Shown here piece by piece: positions 8,528 through 17,227 of a stretch of DNA of 64,000 bases (position 1 is its first letter; each line of letters begins with the position of its first letter). The notes under the pieces are model-generated. The model was not told the DNA's origin. It did not search any database and was given only the letters and a program-made list of their open reading frames with translations. The stretch spans positions 124,001 to 188,000 of the forward strand of contig NZ_JACAIS010000005.1 of assembly GCF_030325625.1 (NCBI RefSeq). The letters are read 5' to 3'. The position numbers were made by a program, and so were the translations under genes. The DNA is from Sphingobacterium sp. N143 (lineage in GTDB: Bacteria; Bacteroidota; Bacteroidia; Sphingobacteriales; Sphingobacteriaceae).

Positions 8528-9934
8528 ATGCAATACGACGTAATTGTAATCGGAAGTGGTCCAGGCGGATATGTAGGAGCTATCCGTTGTGCCCAATTAG
8601 GATTAAAAACAGCTGTTATTGAAAAATATAGCACATTTGGTGGTACTTGTCTTAACGTTGGATGTATTCCTTCAAAAGCACTTTTAGATTCATCGGAGCA
8701 TTATCATAATGCAGCCCATAATTTTGATGCATTTGGTATCAATTTAAAAGACTTAAAAGTAGACATGGCAAAGATGATTGCCCGTAAGGATGATGTCATT
8801 GCCCAAAATACTGCCGGTATTACTTTCTTGTTCAAGAAAAATAAAATTGACAGTTTCCAAGGTGTGGGTTCATTTGTGGACAAAAACACGATCAAAATAA
8901 CAAAAGAGGACGGTTCTACAGAGCAAATCACAGCAAAAAATATCATTATTGCCACAGGTTCAAAACCAACCGCTTTACCTTTCTTGCCCATTGACAAAAA
9001 GAGAATCATTACTTCTACTGAAGCCCTTAATTTAAAAGAGATTCCCAAACATCTGATTGTCATTGGCGGTGGTGTTATTGGTTTGGAATTAGGTTCGGTA
9101 TATGCTCGCCTGGGTTCAAAAGTTTCTGTCGTTGAATTTGCTAAATCTATCATCGGAACCATGGATGGGGGTTTAGGTAAAGAATTACAACGTGTTTTGA
9201 AAAAATCACTGGGCATGGAGTTCTACTTGGGCCATAAAGTAACAGGTGCTGCTGCCAAAGGCAAAACAGTTAAAGTAACAGCTGAAGATCCGAAAGGACA
9301 GGAAATCACTTTGGATGGAGATTACTGTATTGTAGCCGTTGGGCGTACTGCTTATTCTGAAGGTTTGGGCTTAGAAAACATAGGCATCACCCTGGAAGAA
9401 AGAGGCAAGAAAATTCCTGTTAATGCGCACCTAGAAACCCCTGTACAAGGTGTATTTGCTATTGGTGACGTTGTCGCTGGTGCGATGCTAGCACACAAAG
9501 CCGAAGACGAAGGAGTATATGTCGCTGAATATATCGCCGGACAAAAACCACATATTGATTACAATTTGATCCCCGGTGTTGTGTACACATGGCCTGAAGT
9601 TGCTTCAGTTGGAAAAACGGAAGAACAACTTAAGGAAGCAGGTGTGAAATATAAAGCTGGATCATTCTCTTTTAAGGCTTCTGGCCGCGCCAAAGCATCA
9701 GGTGACACAGATGGTTTCGTCAAAGTATTGGCTGATGCCACCACAGATGAAGTATTAGGTGTTCACATGATTGGTCCACGTGCAGCTGACATGATCGGTG
9801 AAGCAACTGTTGCCATGGAATACCGTGCTTCTGCTGAAGATATCGCACGTATCTGCCATGCACACCCGACCTATACAGAGGCGATCAAAGAAGCTGCCCT
9901 AGCAGCAACCGCAAATAGAGCAATACACGCTTAG
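8528..9934 (+). CDS. lpdA: Dihydrolipoyl dehydrogenase (first copy)
   Basis: The 468-residue E3 subunit of 2-oxo-acid dehydrogenase complexes and of glycine cleavage reoxidises dihydrolipoamide with FAD and NAD+. The FAD motif GSGPGGY is at 9-15, the redox disulfide C41/C46 sits in GGTCLNVGCIP, and an NAD-binding GGGVIGLE lies mid-protein. The catalytic pair H446/E451 is in HPTYTEA. A second, divergent copy lies 1 kb downstream at 10998. Neither is next to E1 or E2 genes, so assignment to a particular complex is not possible from context. Confidence 0.95.
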   Translation: MQYDVIVIGSGPGGYVGAIRCAQLGLKTAVIEKYSTFGGTCLNVGCIPSKALLDSSEHYHNAAHNFDAFGINLKDLKVDMAKMIARKDDVIAQNTAGITFLFKKNKIDSFQGVGSFVDKNTIKITKEDGSTEQITAKNIIIATGSKPTALPFLPIDKKRIITSTEALNLKEIPKHLIVIGGGVIGLELGSVYARLGSKVSVVEFAKSIIGTMDGGLGKELQRVLKKSLGMEFYLGHKVTGAAAKGKTVKVTAEDPKGQEITLDGDYCIVAVGRTAYSEGLGLENIGITLEERGKKIPVNAHLETPVQGVFAIGDVVAGAMLAHKAEDEGVYVAEYIAGQKPHIDYNLIPGVVYTWPEVASVGKTEEQLKEAGVKYKAGSFSFKASGRAKASGDTDGFVKVLADATTDEVLGVHMIGPRAADMIGEATVAMEYRASAEDIARICHAHPTYTEAIKEAALAATANRAIHA

Positions 9935-9951
9935 TCGGTCAATATTATAAA

Positions 9952-9981
9952 CAAAGGGGAACAATAAGCTTTTCCCCTTTG
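9952..9981 (+). other. Hairpin after lpd, terminator-like
   Basis: CAAAGGGGAA (9952-9961) pairs perfectly with TTCCCCTTTG (9972-9981) around a ten-base loop. No T run follows, so it may be a weak terminator or a 3'-end stabiliser. Confidence 0.45.
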
Positions 9982-10004
9982 TCATCAATCAATACCTATA
10001 CACC

Positions 10005-10409
10005 ATGAATTTTTATACAAGAAAATGGGTCAAACCTGAAGACCTTAACCCCAATGGGACATTATTTGGAGGAACATTATTGCGTTGGATCGACGAAGAA
10101 GCTGTGATCTACGCCATTGTCCAATTGGGAAATCCAAAAGTAGTCACCAAATTTATCTCGGAAATAAATTTCGTAAGTTCAGCGAAGCAAGGTGATATCT
10201 TGGAATTAGGGATTGAGGCTATCCATTTTGGAACAACATCCTTGACCATGCGCTGTGAAGTCAGGAATAAAATTTCAAGAAAAACCATCCTTTCCATTGA
10301 AAAGTTAGTTTTTGTGAACCTGGGCGAAGATGGAAATCCCATTCCACATGGAAAAGATAGCATTACTTATGCGTATACAGGCATTGAAAAAACAGGGCGG
10401 GATAATTAA
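10005..10409 (+). CDS. Acyl-CoA thioesterase, single hotdog domain
   Basis: A 134-residue hotdog-fold protein resembling YciA/BACH-type acyl-CoA thioesterases. The helix segment NPNGTLFGGTLLRWIDE (15-31) holds the conserved N15, G22 and catalytic D30. Such enzymes hydrolyse acyl-CoA to free acid and CoA in the cytosol. It follows lpd after 70 bases containing a hairpin. The terminator at 10395 overlaps its last codons. Substrate length cannot be read from sequence. Confidence 0.85.
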   Translation: MNFYTRKWVKPEDLNPNGTLFGGTLLRWIDEEAVIYAIVQLGNPKVVTKFISEINFVSSAKQGDILELGIEAIHFGTTSLTMRCEVRNKISRKTILSIEKLVFVNLGEDGNPIPHGKDSITYAYTGIEKTGRDN

Positions 10410-10429
10410 CTATCACGCCCCGTTTTTTT
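10395..10429 (+). terminator. Terminator overlapping the thioesterase stop codon
   Basis: The arm at 10395-10404 pairs with 10411-10420 (one mismatch in ten) around a six-base loop, followed by CG and seven Ts. The stop codon 10407-10409 lies in the loop, so the stem uses coding bases. Confidence 0.75.
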
Positions 10430-10452
10430 AGGATATATCTAAATATTCAATA

Positions 10453-10752
10453 TTAAGACTTTTGTCTTTTTCCTTCGATCTCTTTTTTAAGATCCAATTC
10501 TACCCAAAATCCAAATACAGGGACTAAAGAAACCAAAAAGTACTTTATCGCCCGGAGGATAGGCCATTTATATTCCACTGTACACATGATCAGCATGACA
10601 ACGAAAATCACGACAAAAAAGCCATGAATGGATCCGGCAATTTTTACCGCCTCAGGTATTCCCGCAAAATATTTCAGGGGCATGGCAATGAAAAATAAGC
10701 AAATCGTGGAAATCGCTTCCCACAGGGCAATCTGTCTAAATATTCTTAACAT
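10453..10752 (-). CDS. DUF3817-family small membrane protein
   Basis: A 99-residue protein with three likely membrane segments (about 8-27, 38-58 and 67-87) and a basic tail. It matches my knowledge of the DUF3817 family: the start MLRIFRQIALWEAIS, a central GSIHGFFVV and a conserved WPI motif. The function of the family is unknown. It converges with the thioesterase and stands alone. No other role is suggested by context. Confidence 0.8.
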   Translation of the reverse strand: MLRIFRQIALWEAISTICLFFIAMPLKYFAGIPEAVKIAGSIHGFFVVIFVVMLIMCTVEYKWPILRAIKYFLVSLVPVFGFWVELDLKKEIEGKRQKS

Positions 10753-10921
10753 AATGATAAACTGTGTATTGTGAACTTCAAAAATAAGACTCTCATGACT
10801 GTTTATGCATTATTTTTACCCCTTTTACCAAGACGTGACATTCAGGTATCAAGAATGACATCGTTTTATTAAAAACCGCCAATTTTACAATAAATAGTTC
10901 AGATTCATCAGAAAAATTACG

Positions 10922-10929
10922 TACTTTTG
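10922..10929 (+). promoter_or_regulatory. -7 box (TACTTTTG) of the second lpd gene
   Basis: A full match to TAnnTTTG lies 68 bases before the ATG at 10998. No TTG is seen at the usual distance upstream, so confidence is moderate. Confidence 0.45.
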
Positions 10930-10997
10930 AATGAATATAAGGTTCACATACCTTGGTATTTGAAGCTATAACACTCAACTACAGAATATTTATTTAT

Positions 10998-12386
10998 ATG
11001 AATTACGACATCATTGTAATCGGTAGTGGTCCAGGCGGGTATGTTGCTGCCATTAGAGCCGCTCAGTTAGGGTTCAAAACAGCGATTATTGAACGCGAAT
11101 CATTAGGCGGAATCTGTCTAAACTGGGGCTGTATCCCTACAAAAGCATTATTAAAAAGTGCTCAGGTATTTGAATATTTAAACCATGCCGCAGATTACGG
11201 CATCAATGTTCAAGGTGGTGAGGCTGATTTCGAAGCAATCGTCAAAAGAAGTCGTGGCGTTGCTGAAGGCATGAGTAAAGGTATTCAGTTCTTGATGAAA
11301 AAGAATAAAATCGATGTCATCAATGGAACTGCTAAAATTAAAAAAGGTGGTAAAATCGATGTAAAAGGTGCAGATGGTTCTACCAAAGAATATTCGGCAA
11401 AACATACCATCTTGGCGACAGGTGCACGTTCTCGTGAATTGCCCAACTTACCTCAAGACGGTAAAAAGATCATTGGTTATCGCCAAGCAATGACACTCCC
11501 AAAACAACCAAAATCTTTGGTGGTAGTAGGTTCAGGTGCTATCGGTGTAGAATTCGCTTATTTCTACAATGCAATCGGTACCAAAGTTACCATCGTCGAA
11601 TTTATGGATAGAATCGTTCCTGTTGAAGATGAAGAAATTTCAAAACAATTAGAAAAAAGCTTAAAGAAACAAGGCATCAATATTCTGACTAAATCTGAAG
11701 TGCAATCTGTGGATACTTCAGGTGAGTTGAGCAAAGTTTCCATCAAAACTGAAAAAGGTACAGAAGTGATCGAAGCTGAAGTTGTCCTTTCTGCGGTTGG
11801 TATTGCTCCGAACATTGAAAATATAGGCTTAGAAGAAGTCGGTGTAAAAACCGACCGTGGACGTGTTGTTGTCGACGATTTCTACAAAACCAATATTGAA
11901 GGCGTATACGCTATTGGAGATATTGTGAAAGGTCAAGCCTTAGCGCACGTCGCTTCTGCCGAAGGTATTACTTGTGTTGAAAAAATCAAAGGCCTTCATG
12001 TTGAACCTATTGACTATAACAACATCCCGGGCTGTACCTATTGCTCTCCTGAAATTGCTTCCGTAGGATATACAGAAAAAGCTGCAAAAGAGGCAGGTTA
12101 TGAAATCAAAGTTGGGAAATTCCCGTTCTCTGCTTCTGGAAAAGCTTCTGCTGCCGGAGCAAAAGATGGTTTTGTTAAAGTTATCTTTGATGCTAAATAC
12201 GGTGAGTTTTTAGGAGCCCACCTGATTGGTGCAAATGTAACTGAAATGATCGCGGAAGTGGTTGTAGCCCGTAAATTGGAAACGACAGGACATGAGATGA
12301 TCAAAACCATTCATCCTCACCCAACCATGAGTGAAGCCATTATGGAAGCATGTGCTGATGCTTATGGTGAAGTTATTCACTTATAA
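10998..12386 (+). CDS. lpdA: Dihydrolipoyl dehydrogenase (second copy)
   Basis: A 462-residue E3 flavoprotein. GSGPGGY is at 9-15, the redox pair C40/C45 is in GGICLNWGCIPTKA, an NAD-binding GSGAIGVE lies mid-protein, and the catalytic H441/E446 are in HPTMSEA. The ATG at 10998 matches the N-terminus of the first copy; an in-frame TTG at 10953 was rejected. The two copies differ widely around the disulfide (LNWGCIPTKA here, LNVGCIPSKA there), so they look like old paralogs serving different complexes rather than a recent duplication. A strong terminator shared with the converging lacI-type gene follows. Confidence 0.95.
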   Translation: MNYDIIVIGSGPGGYVAAIRAAQLGFKTAIIERESLGGICLNWGCIPTKALLKSAQVFEYLNHAADYGINVQGGEADFEAIVKRSRGVAEGMSKGIQFLMKKNKIDVINGTAKIKKGGKIDVKGADGSTKEYSAKHTILATGARSRELPNLPQDGKKIIGYRQAMTLPKQPKSLVVVGSGAIGVEFAYFYNAIGTKVTIVEFMDRIVPVEDEEISKQLEKSLKKQGINILTKSEVQSVDTSGELSKVSIKTEKGTEVIEAEVVLSAVGIAPNIENIGLEEVGVKTDRGRVVVDDFYKTNIEGVYAIGDIVKGQALAHVASAEGITCVEKIKGLHVEPIDYNNIPGCTYCSPEIASVGYTEKAAKEAGYEIKVGKFPFSASGKASAAGAKDGFVKVIFDAKYGEFLGAHLIGANVTEMIAEVVVARKLETTGHEMIKTIHPHPTMSEAIMEACADAYGEVIHL

Positions 12387-12408
12387 GATCGTTAAAATAT
12401 CACATAAT

Positions 12409-12442
12409 AAAAAAAGGCTAATCCTGGGATTAGCCTTTTTTT
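12409..12442. terminator. Bidirectional terminator between lpd and the LacI-type gene
   Basis: The arms 12411-12424 and 12427-12440 pair perfectly with a two-base loop, flanked by an A run and a T run. It can serve both converging genes. Confidence 0.85.
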
Positions 12443-12464
12443 ATGTTCATACGATAGGGCTACA

Positions 12465-13469
12465 TTACATAACCAACCTTGATTTGAAGATGATCTGCTG
12501 ATCTTTGGCTTCTGAATCTTGGATACGTTCAAATAAAATTTCTGCGGCTTTACGGGCCTGCATGCCTGGGAACTGTTCAATTCGTCCCATGGGTGGATTT
12601 TCCATATATTGCCAGAGCGGATAATTGGCGTAACTGATAAAAAAGATATCCTGATTCAGAACCAGCCCCTTTTGTCGGGCAGCTTTCATCAAGTCCAATG
12701 TGACAAAATCGTTGAAAGAAATAATCGCTGAAGGACGTTCAGACATTGAAAAAATACTTTCCATGGCACGTTCATTTCCTTCGGTACTCAAATCTGTTTC
12801 GATGATATTCTTTTCAAGGATGTCCATCCCATTTCTCTTCATCGCAGAGAGATAAGCGACTTTTCGATCTTCACTTGCCGGTAAGGTCTTTGGTCCATTC
12901 ACTAAAGCAATTACTTTATGTCCTCTTGCCACGAAAGCATCGACAGCTTCATTCATCCCTGTAGAAAGATCACTCTGTACCTTGTTGATATGGGGTAAAC
13001 TGGGAACGCAATCGAAAAAGACAACAGGAATGCCGGATGTCTCCAGTTTCTCAATAAACTCCAAATTGGTCGTTTTCTTCCCTATCGACATCAAAATTCC
13101 ATCCACTCGATGGTTTTTAAATGTTTTTAGGATTTGCTCTTCTCGATCTGGATCGTCCAATGATTGTCCCATCAAAACCGTATACCGATGTTCTGAAGCA
13201 ATATTTTCTATTTCGCTGATCGCAAAAGAAAAAAACGGTTCAGATAGGCTCGGTAAGATAACAGCTATCGTAAATGTTTTACGTTGCTTAAAGAATATGG
13301 CTGTCTGATTCGGCTCATAATTTAGCTCTTCAGCCATTTTTTTTACACGCATCGTAGTTACTAATCCAATACTTGGATGATCATTTAATGCTCTAGACAC
13401 CGTGGAAGGACTGATCTTCAGCTTCTTGGCAATTTCCTTAATCGTGGCAGGCTTGTTCACTTTATTCAT
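12465..13469 (-). CDS. LacI-family transcriptional regulator
   Basis: A 334-residue regulator. The N-terminal helix-turn-helix and hinge read TIKEIAKKLKISPSTVSRAL at 9-28. A periplasmic-binding-protein-like ligand domain follows (FTIAVILPSLSEPFFS, about 66-81, to the end). LacI proteins usually bind sugars or nucleosides and repress catabolic genes. No sugar gene lies nearby, so the regulon is probably elsewhere and the ligand is unknown. A good promoter lies about 100 bases upstream, overlapping the end of the HAD gene. The long untranslated leader could hold an autoregulatory site, but I see no clear palindrome there. Confidence 0.92.
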   Translation of the reverse strand: MNKVNKPATIKEIAKKLKISPSTVSRALNDHPSIGLVTTMRVKKMAEELNYEPNQTAIFFKQRKTFTIAVILPSLSEPFFSFAISEIENIASEHRYTVLMGQSLDDPDREEQILKTFKNHRVDGILMSIGKKTTNLEFIEKLETSGIPVVFFDCVPSLPHINKVQSDLSTGMNEAVDAFVARGHKVIALVNGPKTLPASEDRKVAYLSAMKRNGMDILEKNIIETDLSTEGNERAMESIFSMSERPSAIISFNDFVTLDLMKAARQKGLVLNQDIFFISYANYPLWQYMENPPMGRIEQFPGMQARKAAEILFERIQDSEAKDQQIIFKSRLVM

Positions 13470-13568
13470 AAATCCAAGGGCTTTCGTATAAAAATAGGGC
13501 TTTTATATCCCTAATCATAATTTTTTTCAACAATATTGATTGCATGACCAATTTGCTGGTAGACACTA

Positions 13569-13599
13569 CAAAGATACTCACTGTAAGCTTAGTCCACAA
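13569..13599 (-). promoter_or_regulatory. Promoter of the LacI-type regulator
   Basis: On the minus strand TTG (complement of 13597-13599) is followed after 20 bases by TATCTTTG (complement of 13569-13576). The -33 element falls inside the stop region of the upstream HAD gene. Confidence 0.65.
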
Positions 13600-14119
13600 A
13601 TTGAATTGCAGCTGTCGTTACGTCAAATTCATTGGCGAGAAATTCAAGCGGGTCAATCTTCCTGAAAACAAGTTCATCCTCAAAATAAATCTTGATCAGA
13701 TCACTAAACTCGGCCCATTCCACAAACTTAACTTTGTTCAGCTGCTCTAAGGGATTTCCCTTTGTCAAAATACAGATACACTTGCCTTCGGACCTCAACT
13801 GCGTGAATAATGTAACAATATGATCAAACAGATGCAACCTTAGCGGCAGCACTGCGTTCACATGAAGCCGCTCAAAATTTTCCTTATATTTCATGTCAAA
13901 TCCGAACGTTTCCTGTGCATGCTCAAATAACAATTCCTCCCCCCGATTTTCCAAATGGTTTTTCATGAAATTCACCAGATCCCCCTGTGGAGGAAAGGTC
14001 TCCGTAAATTCAATAAAATTTGCAAAAAGATAATAAACCTGGAGTAAGTAATCTTTTTTAGGGAAAATAACATCATCCAATTCAAAGACATACACCTTTT
14101 TTTCTTCTGGAAACATCAT
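13589..14119 (-). CDS. Degenerate HAD-like protein, probably non-catalytic
   Basis: A 176-residue protein with a recognisable HAD scaffold. The motif I region reads VFELDDVIF at 11-19, so the nucleophile aspartate is replaced by E13 while D15 remains. Motif II-like CILTKGNP is present. The chain stops at AIQFVD, about where motif IV (hydrophobic-GD-x3-D) should be, so the usual metal-binding aspartates are missing. It is unlikely to be an ordinary phosphatase; a binding role or decay are alternatives. The first codon of the long frame is GTG at 14122; I take the following ATG. No frameshifted continuation was found downstream. Confidence 0.7.
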   Translation of the reverse strand: MMFPEEKKVYVFELDDVIFPKKDYLLQVYYLFANFIEFTETFPPQGDLVNFMKNHLENRGEELLFEHAQETFGFDMKYKENFERLHVNAVLPLRLHLFDHIVTLFTQLRSEGKCICILTKGNPLEQLNKVKFVEWAEFSDLIKIYFEDELVFRKIDPLEFLANEFDVTTAAIQFVD

Positions 14120-14195
14120 CACAACGAAATATTATATTAAAAGCTATCCCCTATTTTAGCGGATGCTCATGATCAATTAGCTTAGAAAAGCTACG

Positions 14196-14675
14196 TTATT
14201 TGGCAACACAGATTAAGGCGAGCTCCTCACCCGAATCAGATGCGGACAGAAGCCCGTCCAGCGTAGAACCAAAGGTCCGGCCATCCAATAAGTTTTCACC
14301 TTTCGAAAGTAAAGTATAAGAAAGGTCGGCCGGTGGATTTTCGATTATAGGCAGTGTATCAAGAATATCCTTATCTGGCACAAGGACTGAGATCTGGTAT
14401 TCTTCAAATAGTACTTTAGCTTCCGCCAAGGGGCTCAGCTCAAACCCTCCCAAAGGCAATACATAATCTACCTGCCGGTCAAGACTGAGTTTGAGAATTT
14501 CATGTGCATAAGTCGGGAGGAGTCCTTTTGGAATTTTCACATAATTCGCTGATTTTAAAAGTAAATCAGGAATTTCCTCCGAACTCGCATATAAAACTTC
14601 AAAATGATCCGAAAGTTTCTTAGCGATGCGCATCGCTAAGGGCCGCGTTCCGAATGTGATCAATATTTTTTTCAT
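14196..14675 (-). CDS. Small protein resembling a pre-ATP-grasp (Rossmann-like) domain
   Basis: A 159-residue soluble protein beginning MKKILITFGTRPLAMRIAKK. The N-terminal beta-alpha pattern and the VDYVLPLGGFELSPLAEAK segment (about 68-87) resemble the N-terminal domain that precedes ATP-grasp modules in carboxylase-like enzymes. No ATP-grasp core follows, so it would not be an enzyme of that class on its own. I do not recognise a named family. It lies downstream of lolD on the same strand, 160 bases away, behind a hairpin at 14717-14757. Confidence 0.65.
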   Translation of the reverse strand: MKKILITFGTRPLAMRIAKKLSDHFEVLYASSEEIPDLLLKSANYVKIPKGLLPTYAHEILKLSLDRQVDYVLPLGGFELSPLAEAKVLFEEYQISVLVPDKDILDTLPIIENPPADLSYTLLSKGENLLDGRTFGSTLDGLLSASDSGEELALICVAK

Positions 14676-14716
14676 TAAACTAAATTATTTAGGGAAGCCA
14701 TGCTACAGTTCAACAA

Positions 14717-14757
14717 GCATCATAATGAATGTATTTCATGGCATTTGCTTATGATGC
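14717..14757. other. Hairpin upstream of the Rossmann-like gene
   Basis: GCATCATAA (14717-14725) pairs perfectly with TTATGATGC (14749-14757) around a 23-base loop. It lies between lolD and the gene at 14196-14675 without a T run on either strand. A TATCTTTG -7 box on the minus strand lies just upstream at 14782-14789. Confidence 0.35.
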
Positions 14758-14835
14758 GATTCAGCGCTGAAAGCATTTTTCCAAAGATATACAGTCTTAG
14801 GCATTTTATCCTTCCGGCCAAAGCAGCGAAAGGAA

Positions 14836-15489
14836 TCAGACGACCAGTCCATCACGCATATGGATCGTCCGGTCTGATATCCGTGCCAATTCTTCATTAT
14901 GGGTGACAATGACAAATGTTTGCTGAAATTTATTTCTAAGATCAAAAAACAATTGATGCAGGGCTGCGGCATTTTCCGAATCCAAATTACCTGACGGTTC
15001 ATCGGCCAAAATAATGGAAGGATCGTTCATCAGCGCCCGGGCCACAGAAACACGTTGTTGTTCGCCACCTGACATCTCAGCGGGTTTATGATCCATGCGA
15101 TGCGATACGCCTAACAGGTCGAGCAGTTCTTTGGCTTTGGCTTCAGCTTCAGTGCGCCCTTGTCCCTGAATGAATGCTGGAATACATACATTCTCCAATG
15201 CGGTAAATTCAGGCAACAAATGATGAAACTGAAAAACAAAACCGATATGCTCGTTTCGAAAAGCACTTAATTTTTTGGCACTCAGCTTATGGATATCCAC
15301 ACCGTCAATCAATATAGATCCCTGATCGGGCTTGTCCAATGTTCCGATAATATGTAAAAGTGTACTTTTACCTGCTCCCGAAGCCCCAACTATACTGACA
15401 ATTTCCCCTTTTTCCACAGTAATATCAACCCCCTTTAAAATGGGTAATGCCCCATAGGCTTTGTGAATTCCTTTGGCTTGTAACATCAT
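14836..15489 (-). CDS. lolD: LolD-type ABC transporter ATPase
   Basis: A 217-residue ABC ATPase. Walker A is GASGAGKST, the signature MSGGEQQRV, and Walker [12 protein letters not shown] with the H-loop in [10 protein letters not shown]. The length, Q-loop context [16 protein letters not shown] and LDSENA stretch are typical of the LolD/MacB/FtsE class. LolCDE extracts lipoproteins from the inner membrane for sorting to the outer membrane. The permease is not adjacent, which is common in Bacteroidota. ATG complements lie at both 15487-15489 and 15484-15486. A TATCTTTG box ends four bases before the start, suggesting a leaderless mRNA. Confidence 0.88.
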   Translation of the reverse strand: MMLQAKGIHKAYGALPILKGVDITVEKGEIVSIVGASGAGKSTLLHIIGTLDKPDQGSILIDGVDIHKLSAKKLSAFRNEHIGFVFQFHHLLPEFTALENVCIPAFIQGQGRTEAEAKAKELLDLLGVSHRMDHKPAEMSGGEQQRVSVARALMNDPSIILADEPSGNLDSENAAALHQLFFDLRNKFQQTFVIVTHNEELARISDRTIHMRDGLVV

Positions 15490-15493
15490 AAGG

Positions 15494-15501
15494 CAAAGAT
15501 A
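15494..15501 (-). promoter_or_regulatory. -7 box (TATCTTTG) four bases before lolD
   Basis: A perfect TAnnTTTG on the minus strand with exactly four bases between it and the ATG, the same arrangement as at recF and tilS. No -33 TTG is obvious. Confidence 0.5.
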
Positions 15502-15610
15502 AATAATTTTACGATATCACAGCTTTTGAATAAATAACCTGTTATTTCTCGATTTCAGCCATTTTATTTTTCACAAATGTCAAAAAATAGATAAAAGAGC
15601 AACATAACCC

Positions 15611-15639
15611 TTGTCTTATCCCCCAAAAAATTATATTTT
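15611..15639 (+). promoter_or_regulatory. Probable sucC promoter
   Basis: TTG at 15611-15613, an 18-base spacer, then TATATTTT at 15632-15639, one base off TAnnTTTG. The sucC ATG is 20 bases further on. Confidence 0.4.
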
Positions 15640-15659
15640 TACGCCAAATATTTTTGCAA

Positions 15660-16853
15660 ATGAACATTCACGAATATCAAGGAAAACAAATACTAAAGAG
15701 CTTTGGTGTGCGCGTACAGGAAGGTATCGTAGCAGATACTCCAGAGCAAGCTGTGGAAGCGGCTAAAAAAATGAAAGAAGACTTCAATTCTGACTGGGTT
15801 GTTGTCAAAGCTCAAATTCACGCTGGTGGCCGTGGTAAAGGTGGTGGTGTCAAGTTAGCTAAGAACTTAGATGAAGTCAAACAAAGAGCAACTGACATCA
15901 TTGGTATGCAATTAGTAACGCCTCAAACTGGACCTGAAGGTAAAAAAGTAAACAAAGTTTTGATTGCACAAGACGTTTACTATCCAGGCGAAAGCGAAAC
16001 AAAAGAATTCTACATGTCCGTATTATTGGACCGTGCTAAAGGACGTAACATTGTTATGTACTCTACAGAAGGTGGTATGGATATCGAGGAAGTTGCAGAA
16101 AAAACACCGCACTTGATTTTCAAAGAAGAAATCGATCCAAAAGTGGGTTTACAAGGATTCCAAGCACGTAAAATTGCGTTCAACCTTGGTCTTTCTGGAG
16201 CTGCACATAAGGAGATGGTAAAATTCGTTGCTGCACTTTACAAAGCATACGATTCTACAGACTCTTCGATGTTTGAGATCAATCCGGTATTAAAAACTTC
16301 TGACGACAAGATCTTGGCTGTTGATGCAAAAGTAAATCTTGACGAGAATGCTTTATACCGTCATGCTGACTACGCAGCTATGCGTGATGTAACAGAAGAA
16401 GATCCAACTGAAGTTGAAGCTGGTGAATCAAATCTTAACTATGTAAAATTAGATGGTAACGTAGGTTGTATGGTAAACGGTGCCGGTTTAGCAATGGCGA
16501 CCATGGATATCATCAAAATAGCTGGTGGTGAACCTGCTAACTTCCTGGATGTGGGTGGTACAGCAAATGCTGAAACTGTAAAAGCTGGCTTCAATATCAT
16601 CTTGAAAGATCCTAACGTAAAAGCAATCTTAATCAATATCTTCGGGGGTATCGTTCGTTGTGACCGTGTTGCTCAAGGTGTGATTGATGCTTACAGCGAA
16701 ATCGGTAATATTCCTGTGCCTATCATCGTTCGTCTTCAAGGTACCAATGCCGAGGAAGCAAAAAAATTGATCGATGAGTCTGGTTTACAAGTTTATTCTG
16801 CAATCTTATTAAAAGAAGCTGCTGAATTAGTAACTAAAGTATTGAAAGGATAA
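15660..16853 (+). CDS. sucC: Succinyl-CoA synthetase beta subunit (ADP-forming)
   Basis: A 397-residue ATP-grasp subunit of the TCA-cycle enzyme that makes ATP (or GTP) from succinyl-CoA. It begins [17 protein letters not shown], the standard SucC start; [18 protein letters not shown] marks the ATP-grasp domain (about 44-61). [15 protein letters not shown] in the C-terminal ligase/CoA domain binds the phosphohistidine-helix region. The ATG at 15660 was chosen over an in-frame TTG six bases upstream. The alpha subunit gene sucD is not adjacent here. It is monocistronic: a strong terminator follows at 16883. Confidence 0.96.
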   Translation: MNIHEYQGKQILKSFGVRVQEGIVADTPEQAVEAAKKMKEDFNSDWVVVKAQIHAGGRGKGGGVKLAKNLDEVKQRATDIIGMQLVTPQTGPEGKKVNKVLIAQDVYYPGESETKEFYMSVLLDRAKGRNIVMYSTEGGMDIEEVAEKTPHLIFKEEIDPKVGLQGFQARKIAFNLGLSGAAHKEMVKFVAALYKAYDSTDSSMFEINPVLKTSDDKILAVDAKVNLDENALYRHADYAAMRDVTEEDPTEVEAGESNLNYVKLDGNVGCMVNGAGLAMATMDIIKIAGGEPANFLDVGGTANAETVKAGFNIILKDPNVKAILINIFGGIVRCDRVAQGVIDAYSEIGNIPVPIIVRLQGTNAEEAKKLIDESGLQVYSAILLKEAAELVTKVLKG

Positions 16854-16882
16854 TTCCATTCTTTCAGTCACCATAAAGTTTA

Positions 16883-16918
16883 AACGCGGATCGACTTAGT
16901 CAATCCGCGTTTTTTTTG
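16883..16918 (+). terminator. sucC terminator
   Basis: AACGCGGAT (16883-16891) pairs with ATCCGCGTT (16903-16911) around an 11-base loop and is followed by a run of Ts. Confidence 0.85.
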
Positions 16919-16969
16919 ATCCTACATTTATTTCCCTTGCTGTGTGCTACAAATCATCAGCTATTTATC

Positions 16970-17120
16970 TCCGTTTGGGGACAAGCGGGCCCCCGCTACC
17001 CTACACGATCCTAAGCTGTTCATGGTAGATCATACTAAGCAGCCTGGGACTCACCACCACCTGAGGACTTTTGATTGCAGGGCAGGATCTGGGCCCCTGG
17101 TCCTCCGGCAGATCCTCATT
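16970..17120. repeat. GC-rich structured intergenic element
   Basis: Between the sucC terminator and asnS lies about 150 bases at roughly 58% G+C by hand count, against about 40% for its neighbours. It contains two perfect hairpins: AGCGGG/CCCGCT (16984-16989 with 16992-16997) and GGATCTG/CAGATCC (17085-17091 with 17109-17115). No convincing coding frame is present. It could be a dispersed intergenic repeat, a relic of a mobile element or a structured RNA. It does not resemble the SRP, tmRNA, 6S or RNase P RNA cores I know. It ends about 110 bases before asnS. Confidence 0.45.
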
Positions 17121-17168
17121 TCAATGAATTAAATCAACATTTATACCCAATAAACCAACAGAATAGCT

Positions 17169-17176
17169 TATTTTTG
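17169..17176 (+). promoter_or_regulatory. -7 box (TATTTTTG) upstream of asnS
   Basis: A full TAnnTTTG match lies 51 bases before the asnS ATG. No -33 TTG is present at the proper distance. Confidence 0.4.
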
Positions 17177-17227
17177 TATTGCTTTTTTATCAAAGCATCT
17201 TTTACAAGTCATTCTCCAAAAAGTAAG

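Noticed and set aside
17075-17227. N-terminal extension of AsnS
   Set aside because: The open frame continues upstream of the ATG at 17228 but has no similarity to AsnRS and lies in the GC-rich element.
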